Source of the DNA: Flavobacterium sp. UBA6135
GTDB lineage: Bacteria > Bacteroidota > Bacteroidia > Flavobacteriales > Flavobacteriaceae
Assembly: GCF_002428305.1 (NCBI RefSeq)
Contig: NZ_DIVJ01000005.1
Coordinates: 54,714-118,713 of the forward strand
Reading direction: 5' to 3'
Length of the DNA stretch: 64,000 nucleotides
Shown: positions 28,201 through 36,895 of the stretch, piece after piece
Layout: each line of letters begins with the position of its first letter
How positions within the stretch are numbered: the stretch's first letter is position 1
Made by a program: the position numbers and the translations under genes
The notes under the pieces: generated by a model
What the model was told of the DNA's origin: nothing
The model's database searches: none
What the model saw: the letters and a program-made list of their open reading frames with translations, nothing else

Positions 28201-29100
28201 TTCAAGAAAAGTCAAATCAGTAAAATTATCAATATAGGTATCAAATTCCTTGAGTTGAACAAGTTCATCATTCACAACATGATACACAAAATTTCCGTTT
28301 TCTGCTTTCATCAAAACAAATCGTTGTGTTTCTGCTTCAAGGTTTACATCAGCTATTTCATTATTGTGAAATGCATAGGTGTTATCAAGGCAATACGCTA
28401 AATTTTCATAAATTACTTTCTTTTGTTTAACATCAAAAATAGTTACTTTTCCAATAGAATCACGAGTTTGAATGAAATGCGGAATGTCAATTCGACCTTG
28501 ATGCTGATCTAAATTTTGGTTGTCAAGAATCAACTCGCCTTGAAGATTGAAAATGCTAAAAGGAGCTTGAATAAAATGTTTATGTTCTGTTCGTTTGTCT
28601 GCTACAAAAAGTTCATGTGAAATGGGATAGATATTGCCATACTTTCCCAAAGGAATAATCAAGTTACCATCAACATCCAATAAGGCTTGTTGCTTTTTTT
28701 TAAAAACCTTGATGAATTGTTTTTCAAAATAGGGATAAACAATAATGGAATCATAAACTGGAGCAACAACATACTTTTTTTCTAAGCTATTATAAACACC
28801 TTGTGCTTTAATGTGCTTCGATTGTACATAAACTTTGAAAAGAGCATCTTGAATTACTTTTTTTGAATGAAATTTATGATTTAAAATATTTTCAACAAAA
28901 GTTTTGTACAAATTAACGGTTGTATTTTCTAGCGTTTGCGGGTCTTGAATTTGATTTAAATCAGTGAGAGCTTCTTCAAATTTCCCTTCATCAATTTGAT
29001 GTAAAATAAATTCAGGTGTTTGCGTTAATTTTTGAGCAAAACAAATCGTTCCAAAAAATTGAAATAAAAGAAATAGGCAAAAAGATTTTTTAAAACTCAC
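25231..29100 (-). CDS. Giant WG-repeat-containing exported protein
   Basis: The 1289-residue protein has a signal peptide (ending ICFAQ) followed by many repeats of the WG type, each reading roughly K(F/Y)G(I/L)xDxxGxxIxPxxYDxI; clear copies include KFGIYNLFRNTFYKQPIYDSI, KWGFINTEKDAILVEPNYDYF and KFGVVNFKNQIIIPIKHDQI. WG repeats are expected to form a beta-propeller-like scaffold; the biochemical role is unknown. The start is a GTG that overlaps the end of the OmpA gene by 11 bases. It is the last of a three-gene unit with two other exported proteins. Confidence 0.85.
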   Translation of the reverse strand: MSFKKSFCLFLLFQFFGTICFAQKLTQTPEFILHQIDEGKFEEALTDLNQIQDPQTLENTTVNLYKTFVENILNHKFHSKKVIQDALFKVYVQSKHIKAQGVYNSLEKKYVVAPVYDSIIVYPYFEKQFIKVFKKKQQALLDVDGNLIIPLGKYGNIYPISHELFVADKRTEHKHFIQAPFSIFNLQGELILDNQNLDQHQGRIDIPHFIQTRDSIGKVTIFDVKQKKVIYENLAYCLDNTYAFHNNEIADVNLEAETQRFVLMKAENGNFVYHVVNDELVQLKEFDTYIDNFTDLTFLENKLSSLINLKKNVTLNENQYGDYDKYIIVKKNNKFGIYNLFRNTFYKQPIYDSISPIGNTFYQGKWMNLIFGKEIIKPFFNTRQGLLFKENNKVGLLDYHGNIIAQPIYEDIKKIGHSLFYLRKGKKWGFINTEKDAILVEPNYDYFDRDENYNLNAYQKLKVIKYTELGKKVMPNTLVDFDVQYSNFENDLRFNVVEYNNPERLRFQKNGLYGLADSYKNEIVPPIYTSISLSSNNNFLVTKNETLFGLIDENGKQLIPPNYLTIDGDTFSRENLYVVVNDENVKAIFNGFGEMVHPFSIHEIKAIKNVNDTLSYSIIFEEIDTHPVTFSVNQNVIKSYGDSVLKLEKGTVFKVDLNATNCYFLSKDKIAFASKNNKFYGFYHLLTGEKSSVNYSGYMEMNDSLLIVKKGNKFDTLLDNSFAETPLPKPFDYKENNNYFFKENNVYGVMNHQLKEANFKYPVLKPFYKYRETIFYSEEFKTKANTFFLFSSNAASKKLGLIDFSGKIIAKPERFDAIHLLFFKEYESENVFKTNEFLKPYKDKLFYGVTNFDSSSQITIFTEDNTIVTQFEKESQQTWRFAKYNQAIILQNSKEIEILPLNKKGKSLTIPVGNFQEREDGSYLNSISLPNNFQKTTIYDANGKILFDKTFDRKEGISTINYENYIAINKNKYGIYNGKSEIVVPFNYDYIEEINSKTFIAKRNTKFGIIDNENTVLLDFAYDTISKKPQVGSSRFDTNTFLNAIEVEKNHLVGLLDVKNFKTIIPVSFDAVKIHSYSLVANKDSLHVVYDFKGNELFKANVDSISVEEYSGFKFFKKGKEFFMNKEGEIVVANPNKYVSYEQKLKLEYCVEKENKYYLFHNDQIIHSIPISTIYEQNIEMEDEKTVDFLLIEDEQKKLALFDKSLNSILPFAFDEISFTNNLDFLIVKQKGKFGVVNFKNQIIIPIKHDQIEFDNGQQLFKVRIKDINYKLSPLNKVLSKKQIEKEID

Positions 29101-31285
29101 TTTCTAACATTTGTTTGTTTTTAATTTTCTCTAAATTTAAAATCTTGGGTTGATTTGAATTCCCTGAGTTCAGCAAGTTGAATTTTTTGGCAGAAAACAA
29201 ATAACTTTCACCGTTTTGATCAAATACTAATAAAGTGTTTTTTGAACTGGGATAATAAATAAATCGGGATGGATTATAATCTGTTCTATTTTGATCAAAC
29301 CTAAAAACACCATTTATATTCTCGTTGATCAGAAAAATAAATGCAGGCTCAATCTTGGTAGAATTAACTCGATATTCTGCAAAAAGAACTTGCGGAAATT
29401 GATTGTTGATGATGACATCAAAATTATAAGAACCTAAATTAGTAATGCTGATGCTTTGCATTAAGTTATCTTCTTTTACACCTTCCGTGGCCAGTTGTTT
29501 GAGCAATTCTAAATTCCGTAAACGCTCTCTTTCTCGTTCCAATTCGGCTTCAATACATTTTTTATACGCTTCATTTTCAGGTAAATCGGAATAACGTTCG
29601 AACATCATTTTTTTATTCTCATCAAAATAGTTCAACCAGGTTTCTAAGTCCATGGATTGTTCGTTTTTAGTTTTAATATCTCGACTGTAATAGGAAAAAC
29701 AGTCAAGCGAATCGATTATTTTTTGATTTTCTTCTCGATCAAAACTGCCTTTTCGATAGCGTCCTAAAATTTGTAAATCTTTTTCAATTTTGTTTTTTTG
29801 AACGATAAGATTCTCTTTAATTGAATCGGATTGGTTTTGATTAAAAGCAGGCTCATTGAAGTTAGAAATCAAATTTTCCAAGTGCTTTCCTTTCTTTTTA
29901 CGTTTTATTCTGTTGGGAACATCTAGTGAAGCATTTTTCAAAACCACTTGAGTCGAAGTGTCTTTCAAAGTAATAGTATAGTGGTCGTCTTTGTTTTTTT
30001 CAACCAAACAATACATCCATTTTGAAGCAAAAATAATTTCTTCGTTGGTGATTTCTTCGTTTGAAATCTCCCAATTGTATTTGGCTAATTTTTTATTTTC
30101 AGAAGTTGAAGGATGCTCCACCTCAATTTTAAATGAAGTTGTGGATGGCGTTTTCTCACTTTTTTTCAATACAAATCGCGTTTTGTGCTGACTGAGTTTT
30201 TTGTTGTAAACATTTATTCGGTGAGTGTTGGAAACGATTTTTTCTTTGTTACGTTCAATCGCTTGTTGAACTCGTTCAAAATGTGCCGGATCGGTGAGAT
30301 TAGCCAAATCAGAAAGTAAAACGTTACTTTCGGCGTATTCTATTCCTCTTTTGTGAATGAGTTTTAAAGATTCACAATGTCTTAAATTACATTTTTGCTC
30401 TTCTTCCTGATAGGATCCGCAAACAAAAAAATTTTGTAATCGATCGCCATTTCCATCTGTTATTTTCCCAAATTCTGTCCATTTGTTTGATAAACTATCT
30501 AAACCATAAAAGTTTAAATTTGGTAAATTTTCAGTGAGTTTAAAATCAATTACAACATCTTTGGAAGGTTTTAAATGAATTGGCTTTCCGGTTTGAAACG
30601 CTAACATCGTAAACATCCCTCCCGAATTAAAAAAGCTTCTTTGATTATCTTGGTCAACATGCATCGGTATTCCGGATAAAATGAAATCAATCGGTTTTCG
30701 GTATTCTTCATATCGAATCTCAATTTCTCCCAAAACATCATTCCCGTTTTCATCGGTAAAAGCATTTTTCGGAATACTAATCTTTGTTCCGAAAGAATAA
30801 GTGATGAGTTTTTCAACTTGACTGTCAAAAAAATACGAGGTTGGTTTCTTTTTAAACTTTTTAATCGATAGCAGATTTAATTCATTTTCGTAAACAAATT
30901 GCACCTCTACCCGACGATTTTTTGTTTTTCCTTCTTCCGAATCATTGTCGGCAACGGGAAAATTATATCCCACACCTTTTGGGCTTATTTTATAATTTGG
31001 AATGCCCTTTTTTGCAAAAAAATCAGCAACCGCTTTAGCCCTTTTTTCTGAAAGTTTTTTGTTGAAAAACAAACTGCCGACATCATCTGTATGGCCAGTA
31101 ATTTCTATTTTGTAATTGGCCGAGAAATTTGCTTTGAACAAGGTTACTTTTTCATTCAAAACCTTTTCATTTTCAGTGCTGATTTCAGCTAAATTTGTTT
31201 CAAAAAGCAATTGAAATTTTTCTTGACTATAGCCGAATGAATAGCTTAGCAACGAACATAAAATTATAAAGTAGCTCTTTTTCAT
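29090..31285 (-). CDS. OmpA-family envelope protein with N-terminal peptidoglycan-binding domain
   Basis: The 731-residue protein starts with a signal peptide (MKKSYFIILCSLLSYSFGYSQ). An OmpA-like domain follows directly, at about residues 25-135 (ITGHTDDVGSLFFNKKLSEKRAKAV, then SEEGKTKNRRVEVQFVY), which should bind peptidoglycan. In most OmpA proteins that domain is at the C-terminus. The long remainder includes a segment like those in Bacteroidetes surface proteins (IPKNAFTDENGNDVLGEIEIRY) and a charged coiled-coil-rich middle. Its ATG overlaps the stop of the upstream gene (TAATG) and it overlaps the downstream WG gene, so the three genes are translationally coupled. Confidence 0.8.
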   Translation of the reverse strand: MKKSYFIILCSLLSYSFGYSQEKFQLLFETNLAEISTENEKVLNEKVTLFKANFSANYKIEITGHTDDVGSLFFNKKLSEKRAKAVADFFAKKGIPNYKISPKGVGYNFPVADNDSEEGKTKNRRVEVQFVYENELNLLSIKKFKKKPTSYFFDSQVEKLITYSFGTKISIPKNAFTDENGNDVLGEIEIRYEEYRKPIDFILSGIPMHVDQDNQRSFFNSGGMFTMLAFQTGKPIHLKPSKDVVIDFKLTENLPNLNFYGLDSLSNKWTEFGKITDGNGDRLQNFFVCGSYQEEEQKCNLRHCESLKLIHKRGIEYAESNVLLSDLANLTDPAHFERVQQAIERNKEKIVSNTHRINVYNKKLSQHKTRFVLKKSEKTPSTTSFKIEVEHPSTSENKKLAKYNWEISNEEITNEEIIFASKWMYCLVEKNKDDHYTITLKDTSTQVVLKNASLDVPNRIKRKKKGKHLENLISNFNEPAFNQNQSDSIKENLIVQKNKIEKDLQILGRYRKGSFDREENQKIIDSLDCFSYYSRDIKTKNEQSMDLETWLNYFDENKKMMFERYSDLPENEAYKKCIEAELERERERLRNLELLKQLATEGVKEDNLMQSISITNLGSYNFDVIINNQFPQVLFAEYRVNSTKIEPAFIFLINENINGVFRFDQNRTDYNPSRFIYYPSSKNTLLVFDQNGESYLFSAKKFNLLNSGNSNQPKILNLEKIKNKQMLESEF

Positions 31286-32652
31286 TATTTTCTGGGAATG
31301 ATGTTATTTTCTTTGTCTAAAGTAAGTACAACTTGACCATAGCTCGTGAGATAATTTACTTCGGGTTTTGTTTTCAACCATAAATTTTGATGTTTAAATG
31401 GAGAATTATCTTCAAATAATTTTTCGCCTTTTTGGTTGTAAAAATTTTCGTAGTACTGACTTTCTTTTGTTTTAGTGTAAGCGTAATCTGTCACTTCATA
31501 TAAACCTTCAAAAACTTCTTTGAGTCGATTGTCAAATTGATTTGGAGGAATAATATGATTTCCCAAATAATCCAACACAAAGTGATTGTTGCTTGCTTTA
31601 TGACTCGTGGCAATGATTTGTCCGAAGCGGTTAAAAGAATTTCCACTAACATAATTCACTTCCGGTAATTCTTTTACCGTTTCAAAATTTTCATTGACAA
31701 TTTTTAGCACTCGGGTAATTTTTTGAGGTAAAAGCTCGCCATAATAATTCTTTTTTTGCTCTTCTTTGATGACTTCAACAACAATGCAATGTCCTTTATA
31801 AAAATTGGTAAATGGAATTAAATTGGTGATTGATTTTTCACCTTTTAAAGTGAGAAATCCACTTTCATTAGTTAAAAAATTGTGATACGTAAACAAACTA
31901 CTTTCTGTTGGCAAAGCTTTTACAAATCGAAACAACGGATTTACTTTTTGTTTTTTAGACTGAAAAGTTAAATGATACTTACCTGCTTTATTTTTCAATA
32001 AATAATTCTCCGAATCCCAAAACTGAACGATGCTGTCTTGTGTGACAAAAATTTCTTTTCCGGAATGTTTATCCAATATAACCGAAATCAATTTCCCTTT
32101 TTCAAAATAATTATTTCGCCATGAGTTATTATCATAAATAGGATTATTGTATTTGAAATCAGATAAAATTTCTCCTTTAATGTTAACCAATGCATATTTC
32201 CCATTTTTGCCTGCAGTACCAATATCTTCAATCATTTTCATTTTAAGATCATCCCTTTCTAACACAGGAAAAAAGGGAAGAAAAAGATAGTTGTCAATTA
32301 GTTTCAATTCCACCATTAACTGTAAAACATGAACGGTTTGAGTGATATCATTAGATCTATAATAACTTCCGCATCTATCATATACTCTATTTAAATTAGC
32401 TCGTCGTTGAATTTCCTCCTCAGTCAATGGAACAATAATTCTCGTTTCGACAAAACCATCATTAAAAAAATTGACATAATCATATTTTTGCGATTCGTTT
32501 CCGTTAATGCCCTTAAAAACATAACCTCCCTCTCTTTTTTCTAACGTTAAATATTGATTAATGGATTTTGTTTCAATACCAAGCACATTGCTTTGACCAA
32601 GCACAAACAAAGGAAGTAGAAATGAAATAAAAAATGTAATAAGCTTGTTCAT
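31285..32652 (-). CDS. Exported WG-like protein of unknown function
   Basis: The 455-residue protein has a signal peptide (MNKLITFFISFLLPLFVLGQ). The body contains degenerate WG-like units (GKYALVNIKGEILSDFKYN, LDYLGNHIIPPNQFDN), fewer and weaker than in the giant protein downstream. The frame is open one codon further (a TTG at 32655), but the ATG at 32652 is the natural start. It is the first of three coupled genes. The 68-base gap to the response-regulator gene shows no clear promoter or terminator, so co-transcription with the two-component pair is possible. Confidence 0.7.
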   Translation of the reverse strand: MNKLITFFISFLLPLFVLGQSNVLGIETKSINQYLTLEKREGGYVFKGINGNESQKYDYVNFFNDGFVETRIIVPLTEEEIQRRANLNRVYDRCGSYYRSNDITQTVHVLQLMVELKLIDNYLFLPFFPVLERDDLKMKMIEDIGTAGKNGKYALVNIKGEILSDFKYNNPIYDNNSWRNNYFEKGKLISVILDKHSGKEIFVTQDSIVQFWDSENYLLKNKAGKYHLTFQSKKQKVNPLFRFVKALPTESSLFTYHNFLTNESGFLTLKGEKSITNLIPFTNFYKGHCIVVEVIKEEQKKNYYGELLPQKITRVLKIVNENFETVKELPEVNYVSGNSFNRFGQIIATSHKASNNHFVLDYLGNHIIPPNQFDNRLKEVFEGLYEVTDYAYTKTKESQYYENFYNQKGEKLFEDNSPFKHQNLWLKTKPEVNYLTSYGQVVLTLDKENNIIPRK

Positions 32653-32720
32653 CAATAGGGTTTTCTAATAAGATGCGTAAAAAGAGTAAAAGGTTGGGAG
32701 AAATTAATTAATTTGAAACC

Positions 32721-33476
32721 TCACCTAAACCTCCTCAAAAACTCCTCCTTATAATTCACAGAAATCTCAATCTCCGTTTCATCAAAAAGTGTCACATAAC
32801 CACCTAATGATTTGTGATAGGATTTCACAAAATTCAAATTGATAATATGTGATTTGTGCACCCGCATAAACGGAAAATCCAACATTTCATCAAAGTGTTT
32901 CAAAAAACGACAGACCATTTTTTTGGATCCATCGGACAAATGAATGTCTGTAAAGTTACCATTGCCTCGCAAACGAACGATTTCTTCCATTTTGACGACT
33001 TCAAAACCTTCTAACGTGGGTAAAATAACTTGTTGCTTCTCGATTTTGGGTTCGCGGAAATTTTGTACGATGATTTGATTTCGGTTAAACAATTCCTGTT
33101 GCATCAATTGTTGTTGCACTTTGTTTACGGCCAAAATCAATTCTTCAATGCTAATGGGTTTCAACAAATAATACGCCGCACTTTGGTTCAACGCTTTCAA
33201 CGAATATTCCGAAAAAGCAGTAACAAAAATGGTTTCAAAATGCAAATCCTTACATCCTTCTAACACATCAAATGCATTGCCAAACGGCATTTCTACATCC
33301 AAAAAAACCAATTGCGGTTGTAGTTCGTGCAACAACGGAATGGCTTCACGACTGTTTTGTGCTTCGCCAATGATCTCGATTTGCGGACAATATTTTGCCA
33401 AATAATTTTTCAACGCTTCGCGAGCAGCCGATTCATCTTCGACAATGACACTTTTTATTTTTTGAAAATCGTTCAT
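32721..33476 (-). CDS. LytTR-family response regulator
   Basis: The 251-residue protein has an N-terminal receiver domain with the acidic pair in VEDE, the phosphorylated Asp in LVFLDVEMP near residue 58, and a conserved Lys in YYLLKPIS. The C-terminal LytTR DNA-binding domain follows (about 150-250: IVRLRGNGNFTDIHLSDG, RVHKSHIINLNFV). Its ATG overlaps the stop of the sensor kinase gene by four bases, the usual arrangement for a LytS/LytTR pair. The target promoter is unknown. Confidence 0.93.
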   Translation of the reverse strand: MNDFQKIKSVIVEDESAAREALKNYLAKYCPQIEIIGEAQNSREAIPLLHELQPQLVFLDVEMPFGNAFDVLEGCKDLHFETIFVTAFSEYSLKALNQSAAYYLLKPISIEELILAVNKVQQQLMQQELFNRNQIIVQNFREPKIEKQQVILPTLEGFEVVKMEEIVRLRGNGNFTDIHLSDGSKKMVCRFLKHFDEMLDFPFMRVHKSHIINLNFVKSYHKSLGGYVTLFDETEIEISVNYKEEFLRRFR

Positions 33477-35272
33477 GCTACTTTGGTGGTTTTAGAAAAA
33501 TAAAGCGTGACCAAGGTTCCGTTGCCATCAGTTCCCGACGAAATGGTATAAGAAATCTGTTGATGATATAAATCGTTCAGCAAATTAATCCGTTCTTCTA
33601 CATTGTTTAATCCTCTGGATTCGTGCACTTTTTGATTTTGCGTTTTCAATTCTCGACTTTTTTCAACGCCAATGCCGTCATCTTCAATCGAAACTTTAAT
33701 CAATTGATTTTCTTCCGCAAAAGTCACTTTCAATTTCCCTATAGTTTCTCGATAACGCAATCCGTGCCAAATGGCGTTCTCCAAATGCGGCTGAATCAAC
33801 ATATTCGGAACCAAAATCGCATCGGTATCCAATTTTTCATCCACCACAATTTCATAAACAAATTTGTCCTGAAAACGCAAATGTTCTAAATCCAAATACT
33901 TCTTAATCTGCTCTAATTCATTGGATAACGAAATAAAATCTTTGTTTGACGTTTCCATCATATTACGCATCAAATTGGAATACGATGTCAAATATTTATT
34001 GGCTTCCAACTCATTATTTTGAGCAATAAATTGGTTCACACTATTCAAACTATTAAAAATAAAATGCGGATTCATTTCCCTTCGAAGCGATTGCAATGCA
34101 ATTTTTTTATTCTTGGTTTTGATAGAAAACAACGCTTTCGCAATCAATCCTAATAAAATCAACATCAAAATAACGGAACCAATCAACACATAATTGAACT
34201 TGTTTTTCTTCGTAATTAACTCATCTTTCAACGCACGTTCTTTTTCTAATTGCTTGATTTTTTCTTCAGTAACTTGAAAAATTTTCGAATCGACCAACGA
34301 ACTATCCGCTTGAACCATTCGATCAAAATCATTCAGAAATTGGTCATATAATTCAATCGCTTTCGTTTGATTGCCTTGTGCTCTGTAATGATCCGAAAGA
34401 GCCAACATCGCTTTCTTAGCATCAAAAGTACGTCCGTTTTTTAAAGCCAAATCATAGGTTTCTTCTAACAAAACGATGGCATCATCTTGGTTTTCATTTT
34501 TAAAATACAAACCCGCTAACGTTTGTTGCTGCTCAATTTGTTGTGAAACACTTCCGAGTTTTTCTGCTTCCGCTATCGTGCTTTTCGTAATTTCAATCGC
34601 TTTATCCAAGTTATTTTCCGAAGCATAGACTTTTGAAATCTCACTTTTCAATTTCAACACTTCTTCAGGTTTATCTTTAGAAACGGCAATGGCTTTTTCA
34701 TAACTTTCAATCGCCATACCTTTGTTATCGGACTTTAAATCTACCTCCGCTTTTTGTTTGTACACTTCGGCAGCTTCTTCTTTTTTTCCTTCTTTCTCTA
34801 AAATCTTAATGTTGGAATCCAAATAGTCAGCCTGAACTCTCGGATTGGTGTTTTGCAAACGACTCGCATCATTGGAATTAACTTTAGAATAACCCACCTC
34901 CACCGCTTCTTCACTGGCCGATTGGTAATTCAAAATGGCTTGGTTGAACTTTTTTTGCTTCTCCTGAATTTGTGCCAGCATTCGTGTAGTCGATGCCACC
35001 TTATCTTTATTTTTTTGCTTTTGATAAAGGGGTAAAGCTCTTTTCAAATAATCTTCGGCTTTAGTATAATCGCCTTTTTTATCCAATTCGACAGCCAACT
35101 CCACATATTTATCTGCCGTTGCATTAGGGTTACTTTCAGACAAAGTTTCCTTAAGTTCTATCGCTTTTTTGCTCACGGAAGATGTACTCATTTTCGTTTT
35201 GGTCGTGTCTTGAGCCACTATTACCAAAGGGAAAAAGAAAAGAAGTAGTAGTATTTTCAATTGATTATACAT
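33473..35272 (-). CDS. TPR-containing LytS-type sensor histidine kinase
   Basis: The 599-residue protein has a signal peptide, tetratricopeptide repeats (about 50-320: KGDYTKAEDYLKRALPLY; NNLDKAIEITKSTIAEAE), one membrane helix near residue 355 (YVLIGSVILMLILLGLIA), and a C-terminal kinase with the phospho-acceptor His in MNPHFIFNSLNSVNQFI, an N box (NAIWHGLRYRE) and a G box (IEDDGIGVEKS). The TPR sensor should lie in the periplasm. It pairs with the overlapping LytTR regulator. Confidence 0.92.
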   Translation of the reverse strand: MYNQLKILLLLFFFPLVIVAQDTTKTKMSTSSVSKKAIELKETLSESNPNATADKYVELAVELDKKGDYTKAEDYLKRALPLYQKQKNKDKVASTTRMLAQIQEKQKKFNQAILNYQSASEEAVEVGYSKVNSNDASRLQNTNPRVQADYLDSNIKILEKEGKKEEAAEVYKQKAEVDLKSDNKGMAIESYEKAIAVSKDKPEEVLKLKSEISKVYASENNLDKAIEITKSTIAEAEKLGSVSQQIEQQQTLAGLYFKNENQDDAIVLLEETYDLALKNGRTFDAKKAMLALSDHYRAQGNQTKAIELYDQFLNDFDRMVQADSSLVDSKIFQVTEEKIKQLEKERALKDELITKKNKFNYVLIGSVILMLILLGLIAKALFSIKTKNKKIALQSLRREMNPHFIFNSLNSVNQFIAQNNELEANKYLTSYSNLMRNMMETSNKDFISLSNELEQIKKYLDLEHLRFQDKFVYEIVVDEKLDTDAILVPNMLIQPHLENAIWHGLRYRETIGKLKVTFAEENQLIKVSIEDDGIGVEKSRELKTQNQKVHESRGLNNVEERINLLNDLYHQQISYTISSGTDGNGTLVTLYFSKTTKVA

Positions 35273-35416
35273 AACCTATAAAGTATAGTGTAAAGTACGA
35301 AAATTAATTTGGCTTAAAAAAACGATTTCACCAAGTCAAAATTGGGTTTCACCAAGTGGGCCAAAGTTGGATGCATTTGCAAAGTAATTTTATATCAAAT
35401 TATAAAACGAAATAAT

Positions 35417-36565
35417 ATGAAAAACGTAATGGCCACGTTGATATTGGTTTCCGGCGGATTCCTTTTCAACACCACAGAAAAACAACCAAAAATTGAGCCA
35501 CAGGTAGAAAAAACCATAGTGTCTCCCGGAAAAATCCAAGTAGCCCTTTTATTGGACACCTCAAACAGCATGGACGGCTTGATTGATCAAGCCAAATCGC
35601 GTTTGTGGAATATTGTAAACACCCTCACCACCTTAAAATACGAAGGTAAAACACCGGATATTGAAATTTCATTATATGAATATGGAAACAGTGGCTTGAG
35701 CAGAAGTTCCAATTATATTCGTCAGGTGACGCCTCTTACCACAGATTTAGATTTGATATCAGAAAAATTATTTGCGTTACGCACCAATGGTGGTGAAGAA
35801 TATTGTGGTGCAGTGATTCAAGAAGCCAGTCAAAAATTGGAATGGCACGGCGACAGAAAAAGTATGAAATTGATTTACATTGCCGGAAACGAACCTTTCA
35901 ATCAAGGGTCTATCAACTACAAAGAAGCAATTGCTGATGCTCGAAGAAAAGACATCTATATCAACACCATACATTGTGGGAGTTATGAAGAAGGCGTTCG
36001 CGGATTTTGGAAAGACGGAGCTGATGTAGGCGAAGGCAAATATTTTCACATTGATTCTAATGCTAAAGTGCAGTATATTGTAACGCCTTATGACGAGCAA
36101 ATCACAAAATGCAACACCCGTTTAAACGATACGTATATCGGTTACGGCTCCCAAGGAACGCAAAAAAAAGCAAGTCAAGTGAGAGAAGACAGTAATGCTC
36201 AAAGTATTTCAGGAGCCAATTATGCTGAAAGAGCAGTAAGCAAATCCAAAGAAGTATATAAAAATGACACTTGGGATTTGGTAGACAAAGCCAAGAGCAA
36301 TCCAAAAGCCATTGATGTCTTAAAGAAAGATGATTTACCAAAAGAACTTCAGAACAAAACCAAAGAGGAGCTGAAAATTCTAATTGATAAAAAAACAAAA
36401 GAACGCGATGCCATTCAAAAAGAAATGGCGGAATTAGCTAAAAAACGTCAAGCCTACATTGAAGCAGAAAGCAAAAAAACGAAGTCGCAAGATGATTTGG
36501 GAAATGCCATTACAGTTTCCATTCACAGTCTTGCCAAAACAAAGGGATATAAAGTAGTAAATTAA
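35417..36565 (+). CDS. VWA-domain protein, probably exported
   Basis: The frame is open from 35342, but MKNVMATLILVSGG at 35417 gives a natural start with a short hydrophobic signal (382 residues). The von Willebrand factor A domain begins at about residue 40 with the MIDAS motif DTSNS (VALLLDTSNSMDG), followed by SLYEYGNSG and a LRTNGGEEYCG segment; the C-terminal 100 residues are Lys/Glu-rich and likely coiled coil. Metal-dependent protein binding is expected. The stop codon lies inside the left end of a 198-bp palindrome, which suggests that the repeat was inserted at the very end of the gene. Confidence 0.82.
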   Translation: MKNVMATLILVSGGFLFNTTEKQPKIEPQVEKTIVSPGKIQVALLLDTSNSMDGLIDQAKSRLWNIVNTLTTLKYEGKTPDIEISLYEYGNSGLSRSSNYIRQVTPLTTDLDLISEKLFALRTNGGEEYCGAVIQEASQKLEWHGDRKSMKLIYIAGNEPFNQGSINYKEAIADARRKDIYINTIHCGSYEEGVRGFWKDGADVGEGKYFHIDSNAKVQYIVTPYDEQITKCNTRLNDTYIGYGSQGTQKKASQVREDSNAQSISGANYAERAVSKSKEVYKNDTWDLVDKAKSNPKAIDVLKKDDLPKELQNKTKEELKILIDKKTKERDAIQKEMAELAKKRQAYIEAESKKTKSQDDLGNAITVSIHSLAKTKGYKVVN

Positions 36566-36759
36566 CCCGTTGGGTGAAATTATTTAATTCAAGATTATTT
36601 TGTTTTTTTTACCACTAATTCTCGAATTATAAATTATTAAAACGCAATAATTTGTTCATCTTCGATGAAAATTCGAATTAAATCGAATAATTACCATAAA
36701 AAATTAGTGAATTAGTGGCAAAATTATTTTCCAAAATTTAATTACACCCAATGGGTTAA
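36562..36759. repeat. 198-bp imperfect palindrome (MITE-like element)
   Basis: The left arm starts TTAACCCGTTGGGTG (36562) and the right arm ends CACCCAATGGGTTAA (36759); each is the reverse complement of the other with one mismatch. Inner pairs include ACCACTAATT (36611 on) with AATTAGTGG, and the centre is TTCATC-TTC-GATGAA at 36655-36669. The whole element is nearly symmetric about position 36662. It encodes nothing. The stop codon of the VWA gene (36563-36565) lies in its first bases. Form and size fit a miniature inverted-repeat element, but no target duplication is certain. Confidence 0.75.
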
Positions 36760-36783
36760 ATTAATTTATCCTATCAGCTGTTA

Positions 36784-36825
36784 AGCCATCCTAAATCATT
36801 TTGATAATAGGGTGGTTTTTTTTTG
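36784..36825 (+). terminator. Terminator downstream of the palindrome
   Basis: CCATCCTA / TAGGGTGG arms are followed by nine T. It would end transcription from the VWA gene after reading through the palindrome. Confidence 0.6.
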
Positions 36826-36895
36826 TAATAGCCTAATTGTAAGTGTAATTAAAAAATAATTTCATAAATTTACACTATTCCAAAAACAACCTACT

